From Pseudomonas sp. URIL14HWK12:I12 (GTDB lineage Bacteria; Pseudomonadota; Gammaproteobacteria; Pseudomonadales; Pseudomonadaceae): a stretch of 64,000 nt of DNA. The position numbers and the translations under genes are program-made. The stretch is taken from positions 310,001 through 374,000 of the forward strand of contig NZ_QEQL01000001.1 of the NCBI RefSeq assembly GCF_003097135.1, in the 5' to 3' direction. Of the stretch, positions 18,093 to 26,586 are shown piece by piece. Within the stretch, counting starts at the first letter, position 1. Each line of letters opens with the position of its first letter. The notes below the pieces were generated by a model. That model saw only the letters and a program-made list of their open reading frames with translations. It had not been told where the DNA came from and ran no database searches.

Positions 18093-18881
18093 TCAGCGCT
18101 GTTTCTGCCGGCCGGCAAGCATTACCAGCAGCAATGAAGCCAGGATCAGCATCGAGCTGATGGCGGCGATGGTCGGGTCGATCTCGTCGCGCAGGGCCGT
18201 GAACATGCGCTTGGGCAGGGTCTGGTTGTCGCCGCCGGAAATGAACAGCGCCACCACGGTTTCATCCAGCGAGGTGATGAAGGCGAACAGCGTGGCGGAG
18301 ATGACGCTGGGCTTGATCTGCGGCAGGGTTACGGCCATGAAGGCTCGAAAGCGATTCATGCCCAGGCTGCGAGCGACCATTTCCTGGGCCATGTCGAAAT
18401 TACGCAGGCCCGCCAGCAGGGCGATGATCACGTAGGGCAGGGCGAGCATCACATGGGCCAGCACCAGCCCGGTCAGGGTGCTGATCAAGCTGGCGCGGGC
18501 ATAGACGAAGAACACCCCGGCGGCGATCAGGATGATCGGCACCATCATGGGCAGCAGCAGAATGATCTGCAGCGTGCGCACAAAACGCAGGGTGGAGTTG
18601 TTGATCGCATAGGCCGCTGCCATGCCCATCGGCAGGCTGACCAACGTGGTCGCGACGGCGGTGATCAGGCTGGTGCGCGCCGCCGACATCCACTCGGCGC
18701 TGTTGAAGAACGCCTCGTACCAGCGCAGCGACCAGGCCTTGGGCGGAAACTGCAGAAAGCGCGCGTCGGAGAACGACATCGGGATCACGATCAGCACCGG
18801 CACGATCAGGTACAACAGGATCGCCGCCACCAGCAGGATGAACAGCACGCGCCCGGGGCGCAGGTAGGTCGGGATGTTCAT
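18093..18881 (-). CDS. PotC-like ABC transporter permease
   Basis: A 262-residue inner-membrane permease with strongly hydrophobic segments starting at LFILLVAAILLYLIVPVLIVIP. It has the family segment ARSLGMNRFRAFMAVTLPQIKP, the EAA-type loop contacting the ATPase. It is translationally linked to the PotB-like gene: ATG 18881 follows the TGA of that gene by one base, and an in-frame GTG at 18893 would overlap it; I chose the ATG. Together with the PotB-like permease it forms the channel of the amine importer. Confidence 0.85.
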   Translation of the reverse strand: MNIPTYLRPGRVLFILLVAAILLYLIVPVLIVIPMSFSDARFLQFPPKAWSLRWYEAFFNSAEWMSAARTSLITAVATTLVSLPMGMAAAYAINNSTLRFVRTLQIILLLPMMVPIILIAAGVFFVYARASLISTLTGLVLAHVMLALPYVIIALLAGLRNFDMAQEMVARSLGMNRFRAFMAVTLPQIKPSVISATLFAFITSLDETVVALFISGGDNQTLPKRMFTALRDEIDPTIAAISSMLILASLLLVMLAGRQKQR

Positions 18882-18882
18882 G

Positions 18883-19806
18883 TCAGCGCGCACCCAGGAT
18901 ACGTTCGATCGGGATGACCTTGTTGATGGCCCAGAAGATCAGGAACACCACCAGCAGCAGCACCAGGCCTACCGCGCTGGCAGCGCCCCAGGCGTTGTAG
19001 AGCTCGACATTGCGCTGCACCAGCATCGACACCAGCACCGTGCGCCCGCCACCGAGCAACTCGGGGGTGATGAAGAACCCCAGGCAGATCACAAACACCA
19101 GGATCGAGCCGGCCATGATCCCGGGTGCCGCCATGGGCAGAAATACCCGGCGGAAGGTGTAGAACGGCCTGGCACCCAGGCTTTGCGAGGCTTGCAGCAG
19201 GTCCTGGGGAATCTTCTTCATCACCGAATACAACGGCAGCACCATGAACGGCAGCATCACGTGCAGCGTGCCGATCACAGTGCCTGTGACGTTGTGCATC
19301 AGCGTCAGCGGCTGGTCGATCAGGCCCAGGTCCATCAGCGTCTGGTTCACCAGCCCGCGCCGTTGCAGCAGCACCAGCCAGGCGTAGGCACGCACCAGCA
19401 CGCTGGTCCAGAACGGGATGATCACGCAGGCCAGGATCAGGTTGGCCCAGAAGCCGTGCAGGCGGGAAGCGGCATAGGCCACCGGGAAGCCCAACAGAAT
19501 CGCCAGCACGGTGACGATGAAGCTGATCTTGAAGGTCAGTGCGAAGGTGTCCCAGTAGATCGCTTCCTGGAAGATGCGCAGGTAGTTGGCCAGCGACCAG
19601 CCCTGTTCGGTCTGCACCGACTGCACGGCCAGCCAGCACATGGGCACGATCAGCAACAGCGCCACCACCAGCAGGGCCGGCAGCAGCAACAGCAACAGGG
19701 TCAGGTGTTCGCGGCGTTCCTCGCGCGCCAGGGCTCGGGCCTGCCCGTCATGCGGGGCGGTGTTGCGGGCCTGGGGCGCGGCGCTGGCGGAATAGGCGTT
19801 GGGCAT
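18883..19806 (-). CDS. PotB-like ABC transporter permease
   Basis: A 307-residue inner-membrane permease. After a polar N-terminal extension of about 30 residues come hydrophobic helices (LLLLLLPALLVVALLLIVP), the MKKIPQDLLQASQSLGARPFYTFRRVFLP EAA loop and a helix-rich C terminus. It is the partner of the PotC-like permease immediately downstream. The long extension could be a start-site artefact, but no better ATG is evident. It is 28 bp downstream of the binding protein gene. Confidence 0.85.
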   Translation of the reverse strand: MPNAYSASAAPQARNTAPHDGQARALAREERREHLTLLLLLLPALLVVALLLIVPMCWLAVQSVQTEQGWSLANYLRIFQEAIYWDTFALTFKISFIVTVLAILLGFPVAYAASRLHGFWANLILACVIIPFWTSVLVRAYAWLVLLQRRGLVNQTLMDLGLIDQPLTLMHNVTGTVIGTLHVMLPFMVLPLYSVMKKIPQDLLQASQSLGARPFYTFRRVFLPMAAPGIMAGSILVFVICLGFFITPELLGGGRTVLVSMLVQRNVELYNAWGAASAVGLVLLLVVFLIFWAINKVIPIERILGAR

Positions 19807-19834
19807 GGCTGCCTCCAGTGGAAAGGTGAGCGGG

Positions 19835-20884
19835 TTACTTGGCCTGCACGAAGGTCAGCCAGCGCCGCTCGGCCTGCTCACCGGCGTCAGAGGCCCACCA
19901 CTGAGCCGAGAGCAGTGCCTGGCGGGCCATGTTCTGCGGCGAGGAGGGCAGCTGTGCGGCGCGCTCGGCGGAGATGCTGCCGGTGTCGAAGGCCTTGGGG
20001 TTGAGCGGCCCGTAGTCGATGATCTGCGGCAGCGCGGCCTGCAATTTGGCGCTGATGGCTTCGTTGACGAATTTCATTGCTGCCTCTCGGTGCGGGGTGC
20101 CTTTGAGCACGCACAGCGAGTTGGTTTCCAGCACGCCCTGGTTGTAATCGAAGGCAACCGGCGCGCCATCGGCTTGCACCGCCGTGATGCGGCCGTTCCA
20201 GGCTTGAATCATGTCCACTTCGCCATCAGCGATCAGTTGCGCCGACTGGCCGCCTGAGGTCCACCAGGTCTGGATGTGCGGCTTGATCTGCTCAAGCTTG
20301 CGAAATGCTCGGTCGACATCGAGCGGGTAGAGCTTGTCTGGCGCCACGCCGTCGGCCATCAGGGCGATCTCAAGCGTCGGCCGTGGCAGGTTGCGCAGCG
20401 AGCGGGCGCCGGGGAAGGCCTGGGTGTTCCAGAAGTCGGCCCAGGTCTTGGGCGCCGGATGGCCCTTGGCGTCGGTGCGATAGGCCAGCACCGTGGAGTA
20501 GCTGATGTAGCCGACGCTGTAATCGTCACGCAGCTGGGGCGGCAGTTGCGCGGCGTTGGGCACCAGGGCCGGGTCGAGCTTTTCGAAAAGCCCTTCTTTT
20601 TCGCCGCGCAGGCAGTCACCGGTGGGCAGGTCCACCACATCCCAGGTGACCTTCTTGCTTTCGACCTGGGTCTTGATGATCGGGTAGGCCTTCGGTGAGC
20701 TGTCCTGGCGCAGGTCGATCTTCAGCGCCTTGGCTGCCGGCAGCAGAATCGCCTCGCTCTGCGCTTGCTGATACGCCCCGCCCTGAGACACGAACGTCAG
20801 CTCTTCGGCCTCGGCCACAGCATGAACAGTGCCCAACAGGGCGGCTCCGGCGCAGATCAAGCGTGTGCGGTAGGGTAGCGGCAT
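19835..20884 (-). CDS. PotD-like ABC transporter periplasmic binding protein (copy 2)
   Basis: A 349-residue binding protein with an N-terminal signal peptide ending near AVAEA-EEL. The mature part begins LTFVSQGGAYQQAQ and shows WWTSGGQSAQLIADGEVDM, YPLDVDRAFRKLEQIKP and DYGPLNPKAFDTGSISAERA, all nearly shared with the copy at 4772-5809. It is the first gene of the long minus-strand transporter/GABA operon. ATG 20884 is chosen with GGAG 11 bases upstream; a GTG 12 bases earlier lacks a site. It captures the same or a related ligand as copy 1. Confidence 0.83.
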   Translation of the reverse strand: MPLPYRTRLICAGAALLGTVHAVAEAEELTFVSQGGAYQQAQSEAILLPAAKALKIDLRQDSSPKAYPIIKTQVESKKVTWDVVDLPTGDCLRGEKEGLFEKLDPALVPNAAQLPPQLRDDYSVGYISYSTVLAYRTDAKGHPAPKTWADFWNTQAFPGARSLRNLPRPTLEIALMADGVAPDKLYPLDVDRAFRKLEQIKPHIQTWWTSGGQSAQLIADGEVDMIQAWNGRITAVQADGAPVAFDYNQGVLETNSLCVLKGTPHREAAMKFVNEAISAKLQAALPQIIDYGPLNPKAFDTGSISAERAAQLPSSPQNMARQALLSAQWWASDAGEQAERRWLTFVQAK

Positions 20885-21089
20885 CGTGGGGGTCACTCCA
20901 GCCAGAAAGGGTCGGGCGGGCCGCAGCCATCAAGGCCACGGGGCTGCAGTCAACTGTACCGAGGCTGGGGAGAACGGCGCGGCTGAAGATAGGGGCCAGG
21001 GGAGAATTAAATGGGGAATATCGGGGGTGGGGCGGCAGGATGTGCGGTGGGGGTTCGGGCACATCCTGCGGCGGCGGGCGATGCCAGGG

Positions 21090-22406
21090 TCAGGCTTTTG
21101 CCGACTGGCGCTTGAGCAGGATCACCCCGGCCGCCAGCACCATGCAGGTGCTGAGCAGGTAGATGCCTGCCGAGTAGTGCCCAGTGGCGCCCTTCGACCA
21201 GCCGATGACGGCCGGCCCCACCATGCCGGCGACGTTGGCCAGTGCGCTGATTGCGGCGATGCCGACTACTGCTTGCTGCCTGCTCATCACCGAGGCGGGA
21301 ATACTCCAGAACACTGGCATCGCGCCATAGGTGAAAAACGCAGCGAACACCAAGGTGTAATACGCGCCGAACCCGGCCGTGAGCTGAGAAGCGATCAAGC
21401 CATAGGCCAGGGCGCCGATCACCAGCGCGCCGGCCACAAAAGCCCGCCGGCGCTGATAGCGGTCTGACAGCCAGCCCAGCATGATCATGCCCAGCGCTCC
21501 CACCGCGTACAGGCCGGCCGAATACAGGGCGATGCTGCCGGTGGTGCCGCCAATGGCGTCCTTGATAAGGGAGGGCGCCCAGTAATTGAGCACCACCATC
21601 GACATCACGATCGCAAAATACACAAAGCTCAGCGCCAGCGTGACGGGCGAGCGCACAATGGCCAGGGCCTTGCTGGAATGAGCGCCCTGGGCCGGGCCGG
21701 CGGGGGCTTGGGCCAGGGCTTGGATCAGTACGGTTTTTTCGGTATCGCTCAGAAAGCTTGCAGTGGCGGGTTTGTCAGCCAATACGAACCAGGCCAGCGC
21801 GCCCAGCACCACGGTAATGCCGCCCTCGATGATGAACATCCACTTCCAGCCGCTCAGGCCCTGCCAGCCATCGAAGGCAACCATCAGGTAGCTCGACAAC
21901 GGGCTGCCGATCACCCCGGCCACGGGTATGCCCAGGGTGAACCAGGCGGTGATCCGCCCACGCCGGGCCGCCGGAAACCAGTAGCTGAGGTAGAGAATCA
22001 TGCCCGGCAAAAAGCCGGCCTCGGCGATGCCCAACAGCACGCGTGCCAGATAGAACCCTTCGACGCTGCTCACCAGCATGAAGCCGGCCGTGACCAGCCC
22101 CCAGAGCACCATGATCCGGGTGAGCGTGATGCGCGCGCCGAAGCGTTCCAGCATCAGATTGCTGGGCACCTCGAACAGGATGTACCCGATGAAGAACAGC
22201 GATGCACCCAGGCCGTATTGCGCAGCACTGAGCCCGATCTCTGCGCTGAACTCCAGGTGCGCGATGGCCACGTTGGAGCGGTCGATGTTGCACAGCACAT
22301 AGCAGATGAACAGAAACGGCAGGATTCGCCAGGCCACGCGGTTGAGTACGGCGCCCTGGGTAGGGGCGGCCGAGCCTGCGAGCTGAGTGTGTACGTTGGC
22401 GCGCAT
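21090..22406 (-). CDS. MFS transporter, anion:cation symporter (ACS) family
   Basis: A 438-residue major facilitator of the ACS (phthalate/hexuronate/tartrate permease-like) family. Features are FICYVLCNIDRSNVAIAHLEF early on, EVPSNLMLERFGARI in the second helix loop and the GIAEAGFLPGMILYLSYWFP segment. ACS members bring organic acids in with protons. It is followed upstream by an IclR regulator and a RidA protein on the same strand, and divergent from the lactonase-hydratase-aldolase operon, so it likely imports the substrate of that pathway. The ligand is an organic acid by family inference. Confidence 0.83.
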   Translation of the reverse strand: MRANVHTQLAGSAAPTQGAVLNRVAWRILPFLFICYVLCNIDRSNVAIAHLEFSAEIGLSAAQYGLGASLFFIGYILFEVPSNLMLERFGARITLTRIMVLWGLVTAGFMLVSSVEGFYLARVLLGIAEAGFLPGMILYLSYWFPAARRGRITAWFTLGIPVAGVIGSPLSSYLMVAFDGWQGLSGWKWMFIIEGGITVVLGALAWFVLADKPATASFLSDTEKTVLIQALAQAPAGPAQGAHSSKALAIVRSPVTLALSFVYFAIVMSMVVLNYWAPSLIKDAIGGTTGSIALYSAGLYAVGALGMIMLGWLSDRYQRRRAFVAGALVIGALAYGLIASQLTAGFGAYYTLVFAAFFTYGAMPVFWSIPASVMSRQQAVVGIAAISALANVAGMVGPAVIGWSKGATGHYSAGIYLLSTCMVLAAGVILLKRQSAKA

Positions 22407-22476
22407 ATCGAGGGTTCCTCTTGTTATTGGAATGGGAACAGGCAGAGGGTGCGGCGCCGCAGGCCACAGTAGGCGG

Positions 22477-23277
22477 CTACACGCCCAGTGCCGAAAGCCG
22501 CTTGCTGATCAAGGCTGCCTGCCCGGCCAGCACCGCTGCGGTGTGCGCAACCTTCCCGGGCGGCAGGTTACTGGCCACGGCGGCCACGCTCAGCGCCGCG
22601 ACGATCTCGCCTGAGGGCCCAAGCACTGGCACCGAAAGCGCTGCGGTGCCATGCGTGACGCCCTGCTCGGCATAGACAAAGCCCTGTGCCCTGGCGGCCG
22701 AAACTCTGGCTTTGATCTCAGGCGCCGTGAGGTGGCAGGCCTGCAAGCGGGCGTGATCCATCTCCAGAAGCTCGTCGATTTCGCTATCGGCCATCGCGCA
22801 GAGCAACACCACCCCGGCCACTCCGACCCCCAACGGCCGGCGCGTACCGACATCGATGGACATCACCTTGATAGGGAAGCTGCCCAATTGCCGGTCGAGG
22901 CAGACCGAATCCCGGCCGTGGCGCACGGTGATGAAGGCGGTATCGCCCAAGGTGTCGCTCAACACCTGAAGATGCGGCTCGGCGAGTTTGCGCAGCGGCA
23001 AGCGAGAAGGGCGTGCCAGCGCCAGCATCGAAATTTCAGCCCCCACCCGGTAACGGCGGGTTGCGGGGTCTTGCTCGACGGCGTGCTCATCGGCCAAGGC
23101 CCTGAGTAGCCGGTGCACGGTCGGGCGCGACAGCCCGGTATGGCGCACCACATCGATCAGGCGCATGCCATGCTCCTGGCCCAGGGCAAGAACCCTCATG
23201 ATCTGAAAGGCACGGGCCAGTGATCGGGTGGTGGCGGCGCTTTCGCCGGTTAGCGTGGGTAGGTCCTGGGGGCTCAT
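22477..23277 (-). CDS. IclR-family transcriptional regulator
   Basis: A 266-residue IclR regulator. The HTH region includes ALGQEHGMRLIDVVRHTGLSRPTVHRLLRAL, and the C-terminal GAF-like effector domain carries TAFITVRHGRDSVCLDRQLGSF and GVGVAGVVLL. It lies between RidA and the MFS transporter in the same direction, and divergent from the degradative operon. I infer that it controls both the transporter and the operon in response to a pathway acid, a common role for IclR in aromatic and sugar-acid degradation. Confidence 0.85.
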   Translation of the reverse strand: MSPQDLPTLTGESAATTRSLARAFQIMRVLALGQEHGMRLIDVVRHTGLSRPTVHRLLRALADEHAVEQDPATRRYRVGAEISMLALARPSRLPLRKLAEPHLQVLSDTLGDTAFITVRHGRDSVCLDRQLGSFPIKVMSIDVGTRRPLGVGVAGVVLLCAMADSEIDELLEMDHARLQACHLTAPEIKARVSAARAQGFVYAEQGVTHGTAALSVPVLGPSGEIVAALSVAAVASNLPPGKVAHTAAVLAGQAALISKRLSALGV

Positions 23278-23394
23278 GGGTGCCTCGGCGGTGGGGGCAA
23301 TGCCGATTCGGCCTGCGCTGGATGCTCATACTGGTAGGGCGCCGCACGCACCGCCAGCGGTTTACGCTGTATTTGTTCCATAGGGTGGAATCTT

Positions 23395-23802
23395 TCAGGC
23401 CTTTTCGCGCTTTGCGTTTTCCATGACCCAGGCGGTGAACTCGCACTGGATGAGGAACTTCGAAGGGGTCGCTGCCTGAAGGGCGTGGCGGGCCGGGCGG
23501 CTCTTGGCGTCGGGAAAGAGCTTGAGCCATTGCTCGTTGAGCGGCCCGCGCTGCTCGCGATCCTGTAGCCATACGGTCATCTTCACCACGTCGTCGGGGG
23601 TTGCCCCAGCGGCCTGGAGAATCGCCTGCACGTGGGTAAATACATGACGGCACTGCGTGTCGAGGTCGGCGGGCAACTCGCCGGTGGCCGGGTCATTGCC
23701 GTTGATGACACCTGACATCAACAGCGGGCCACGGCGGCAAGCCGCCGGGATCGGGTTGGCATGGGCAAACTGCTGCAAATAGATCGCGTGTCGGTTGGGC
23801 AT
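23395..23802 (-). CDS. RidA-family (YjgF/YER057c/UK114) protein
   Basis: A 135-residue RidA-family protein. It has HANPIPAACRRGPLLMSGVINGND near the N terminus, TQCRHVFTHVQAILQAAGATPDDVVKMTVWLQD in the middle and the Arg-containing PARHALQAATPSKF segment. RidA hydrolyses reactive enamine/imine intermediates; members in degradative clusters sometimes have pathway-specific deaminase or related roles. It precedes IclR on the same strand, with GGAG 6 bases before ATG 23802. Its presence hints at a nitrogenous intermediate or that it acts on an enol. Confidence 0.78.
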   Translation of the reverse strand: MPNRHAIYLQQFAHANPIPAACRRGPLLMSGVINGNDPATGELPADLDTQCRHVFTHVQAILQAAGATPDDVVKMTVWLQDREQRGPLNEQWLKLFPDAKSRPARHALQAATPSKFLIQCEFTAWVMENAKREKA

Positions 23803-23983
23803 GTCGGGCTCCGCAGGGTTGGCTCAGGAGGGGGTGGCCCTATTGTTGGCGGGCGCGCAGGGCGGCCCACAAGCACCAGCGCCGATAAAAGTCCATGCTG
23901 CGGAATGAATTGCAAAGGCTGTGTTGTTGAGGGCCAGGTGGCTTCTTACAGTCCAGGCAAGCCCCACCACACGAGCCGCCCCC

Positions 23984-24871
23984 ATGCCAGACTACCTCGC
24001 CTTCGACCCCCATCCGCGCCCGCCGGCACCCTTGCCGCCGGGCCTGGCCTGCGACAGCCAATTCCACGTGTTCGGCGACCCGAGCCAATACCCCATCCAA
24101 CCCGGCGCGGTCTACAGCATGCCTTCGGCCACCTGGGAGGTGGCGCGCGAGCTGCACCGTACCCTGGGCATAGAACGCGGCGTGGTGGTGCAGGCGACCA
24201 CCTACGGCGCAGACCATCGCGTCGTGCTGGATGCCCTGGAAGGCCTGAATGCCGGGGCAAGCAACAAGCGCTACGTCGGCTGTGCGAACGCGGCGGTGCT
24301 GCTGGAGGGCAGCGATGCCTACCTTCAACAACTCAACGACGCCGGGGTAAGGGGTGCGCGCTTCAGCCGGGCAGGGCTGGGGATCAGCTTTGCCCCCAAA
24401 GAACTCGACCGTGCACTGGCCCGCATAGCCGAGCTGGGCTGGTATGTGAAAGTGCAGCCCTCGGCCGAGGGCATCGCCGAGCAGCTAAAAGACTTCGAAC
24501 ACCTGAAGCTGGCGGTGGTGCTCGACCACATGGGGCGCGCCAACCCGGCATTAGGGCTGAGCGACCCGAGCCTGGACCGGGTATTGGGCCTGCTCAAGGA
24601 AGGCAATTTCTGGGTGATGCTTTCACTGTCGGAAAAAATCTCCAGAACGGGCCCGCCCTGGGATGACGTGATTCCCCTGGCGCAGACCTTGATAGATGCG
24701 GCGCCGGACCGCTGCATCTGGGGCAGTGATTGGCCGCACCCGATCTCGCTGAAGCAGCCGCCCAATGAAGGGCTGCTGATGGAGCTGCTGTACCGCTTCG
24801 CGCCCGATGCCGCCGCCCTGGAGCGCATCCTGGTGACCAACCCCGCCCGGCTTTTTGGATTTTGCTCATGA
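23984..24871 (+). CDS. Amidohydrolase-2 family lactonase-like hydrolase (LigI/D-galactarolactone isomerase group)
   Basis: A 295-residue TIM-barrel hydrolase related to 2-pyrone-4,6-dicarboxylate lactonase (LigI). Shared segments are DSQFHVFGDPSQYP, VVVQATTYGADHR, VVLDHMGR (His182) and WGSDWPHP (Asp249). The first metal-type His of the HxH motif is Gln (Q26-F-H28), whereas LigI has HxH. This Gln-x-His form resembles my recollection of D-galactarolactone isomerase. The ATG at 23984 is where family similarity begins, although the frame is open further upstream. Its stop overlaps the next gene (ATGA). A lactone or pyrone substrate is likely, perhaps a sugar-acid lactone. Confidence 0.78.
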   Translation: MPDYLAFDPHPRPPAPLPPGLACDSQFHVFGDPSQYPIQPGAVYSMPSATWEVARELHRTLGIERGVVVQATTYGADHRVVLDALEGLNAGASNKRYVGCANAAVLLEGSDAYLQQLNDAGVRGARFSRAGLGISFAPKELDRALARIAELGWYVKVQPSAEGIAEQLKDFEHLKLAVVLDHMGRANPALGLSDPSLDRVLGLLKEGNFWVMLSLSEKISRTGPPWDDVIPLAQTLIDAAPDRCIWGSDWPHPISLKQPPNEGLLMELLYRFAPDAAALERILVTNPARLFGFCS

Positions 24872-25734
24872 AACTGATTACCTACACCCATGAGGGTGCA
24901 AGCAAATGGGGCGCGGTCGTAGGCGACGGCGTGATCGACCTGGGCACGCACCTGGCCGATATCGATGGCGTCGCAGGGCTGCTGGGGGCTGGCGCTCAGC
25001 TGTTGGCCGCCGCTCGCTCAAGGGTTGAGTGCAGCGCCGCGGACTACCCGCTATCGGCGGTAACGCTGCAGCGGCCGATACCCCAGCCGCGCAAGATCTT
25101 CTGCATCGGTGTGAACTACGCCCAGCGCAACGCCGAATACAAGGACGGCAGCGACCTGCCGAAATACCCCAGCATCTTCATGCGCGTGCCGGATTCCTTC
25201 TCTGCCCCCGACCAGGCCTTGCTGCAACCCCACGAGTCGCAGCAGCTCGACTACGAAGGGGAGATCGGCATCGTCATCGGCCAGGGTGGCCGCCGCATCC
25301 CGCCGGCCCAGGCGTTGGCGCACATCGGCGGGCTTACCTGCGTGAACGAGGGCACGATTCGCGACTGGGTGCACCACGCCAAATTCAACGTAACCCAGGG
25401 CAAGAACTTCCACCGCTCCGGGTCATACGGCCCCTGGGTGGTCACCGCCGACGAGTTTCCCGACGGTTACGCCGGCCTGCACCTGAGCACTCGCGTCAAT
25501 GGCGAGCTGCGCCAGCAGGATACAACCGCCAGGCTGATGTTCGATTTCGCCCAGCTCATCGCCTACCTCTCCACGTTCACAACGCTTGAAACCGGTGACC
25601 TGATCGTGACCGGCACACCCACCGGGGCCGGGATCCGGTTCGACCCGCCACGCTTCCTGCGGCCAGGCGATGTGGTCGAGGTCGAGGTGGCCGGCGTCGG
25701 CTGCCTGCGTAACCGCGTGGAGGCTGAGCAATGA
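24868..25734 (+). CDS. Fumarylacetoacetate hydrolase family protein
   Basis: A 288-residue FAH-family enzyme. The C-C hydrolase/decarboxylase core is visible: FCIGVNYAQRNAEYKD, the metal-binding Glu residues in LDYEGEIGIVIG, NVTQGKNFHRSGSYGPW and LIVTGTPTGAGIRF. Members act on acylpyruvates, oxo-enol dicarboxylates or ring-cleavage products. It begins at ATG 24868, overlapping the previous stop by 4 bp, and ends overlapping the hydratase start by 4 bp, so all three are one translationally coupled unit. A decarboxylase/isomerase role in a meta-cleavage-like route is suggested by the next two genes. Confidence 0.83.
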   Translation: MKLITYTHEGASKWGAVVGDGVIDLGTHLADIDGVAGLLGAGAQLLAAARSRVECSAADYPLSAVTLQRPIPQPRKIFCIGVNYAQRNAEYKDGSDLPKYPSIFMRVPDSFSAPDQALLQPHESQQLDYEGEIGIVIGQGGRRIPPAQALAHIGGLTCVNEGTIRDWVHHAKFNVTQGKNFHRSGSYGPWVVTADEFPDGYAGLHLSTRVNGELRQQDTTARLMFDFAQLIAYLSTFTTLETGDLIVTGTPTGAGIRFDPPRFLRPGDVVEVEVAGVGCLRNRVEAEQ

Positions 25735-26549
25735 CGCCCGCGCTGACCCCCGAACAGACCACCATGGCAGCGAGACAACTGGCCGACGCCGAGCACAGCC
25801 GCCAACAGTGCCGGCAGTTTTCGCTGCAGTACCCGGCCATGAACCTGCTCGATGCCTACCGCATTCAAAGTGCCTGGGTGGAGCAGCAATGCGCCGCCGG
25901 GCGCAAGGTCAAAGGCCACAAGATCGGGCTGACCTCCAAAGCCATGCGCCGCGCGGTGGGCATCGACGAGCCTGACTACGGGGTGCTGCTGGACAGCATG
26001 TTCTACGAAGATGGCGCTCGGATCCCGACCGAGCGGTTCATCGAGCTGAAAATCGAGGCCGAGCTGGCGTTCGTGCTGCGCAAACCCTTGGCGGGCCCGG
26101 CCTGCACCCTGTTCGACGTGTTGGACGCTACCGCCTACATCACCCCGGCACTGGAACTGCTCGATGCCCGCATCCAGCGCAGAGACGGGGAAACAGGCCG
26201 CATGCGCGGGGTGCTGGACACCATCAGCGACAACGCCGCCAACGCAGCAATCATCCTCGGCGGCAGGCCATTCAAACCGGACGCCTTTGCGGCCGACGTG
26301 CGCAGAATCGGGGCCATCGTCAGCAAGAACGGCGAGGTAGAAGAGACGGGCCTGGCCGCTGGGGTGCTCAACCACCCCGCCAACGGCGTGGCCTGGCTGG
26401 CCAACCGGCTGCACCGGCATGGCGTCACGCTCGAACCCGGCCAGGTGATTCTGGCGGGCTCATTCATACGCCCGGTGGATGTGGCCAAGGGCGACACCAT
26501 CGTGGCGGACTACGGCGAGTTCGGCACGGTCGCCTGCCATTTCGCCTGA
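25731..26549 (+). CDS. 2-oxo-hepta-3-ene-1,7-dioate hydratase-like (HpaH/MhpD family)
   Basis: A 272-residue hydratase of the MhpD/HpaH family. The diagnostic segments [59 protein letters not shown] and AGSFIRPV match HpaH closely. HpaH adds water to a 2-oxo-3-enoic dioate before aldol cleavage in homoprotocatechuate degradation. It starts at ATG 25731 (ATGA overlap) and lies 37 bp upstream of the aldolase. No extradiol dioxygenase is present nearby, so the substrate may come from a different upper pathway. Confidence 0.85.
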   Translation: MTPALTPEQTTMAARQLADAEHSRQQCRQFSLQYPAMNLLDAYRIQSAWVEQQCAAGRKVKGHKIGLTSKAMRRAVGIDEPDYGVLLDSMFYEDGARIPTERFIELKIEAELAFVLRKPLAGPACTLFDVLDATAYITPALELLDARIQRRDGETGRMRGVLDTISDNAANAAIILGGRPFKPDAFAADVRRIGAIVSKNGEVEETGLAAGVLNHPANGVAWLANRLHRHGVTLEPGQVILAGSFIRPVDVAKGDTIVADYGEFGTVACHFA

Positions 26550-26586
26550 GCCGACGGTGCACTGGGCCGTGCAAAGGAGCATCACT

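Noticed and set aside
16554..18137. A 527-residue open frame on the plus strand opposite the GabD-like gene
   Set aside because: It is the antisense shadow of a strongly conserved aldehyde dehydrogenase in GC-rich DNA; its translation has no family motif and low complexity.
18874..20004. A 376-residue open frame on the plus strand opposite the PotB-like permease
   Set aside because: It is His- and Gln-rich with no domain, as expected from antisense of a Leu- and Val-rich membrane gene.
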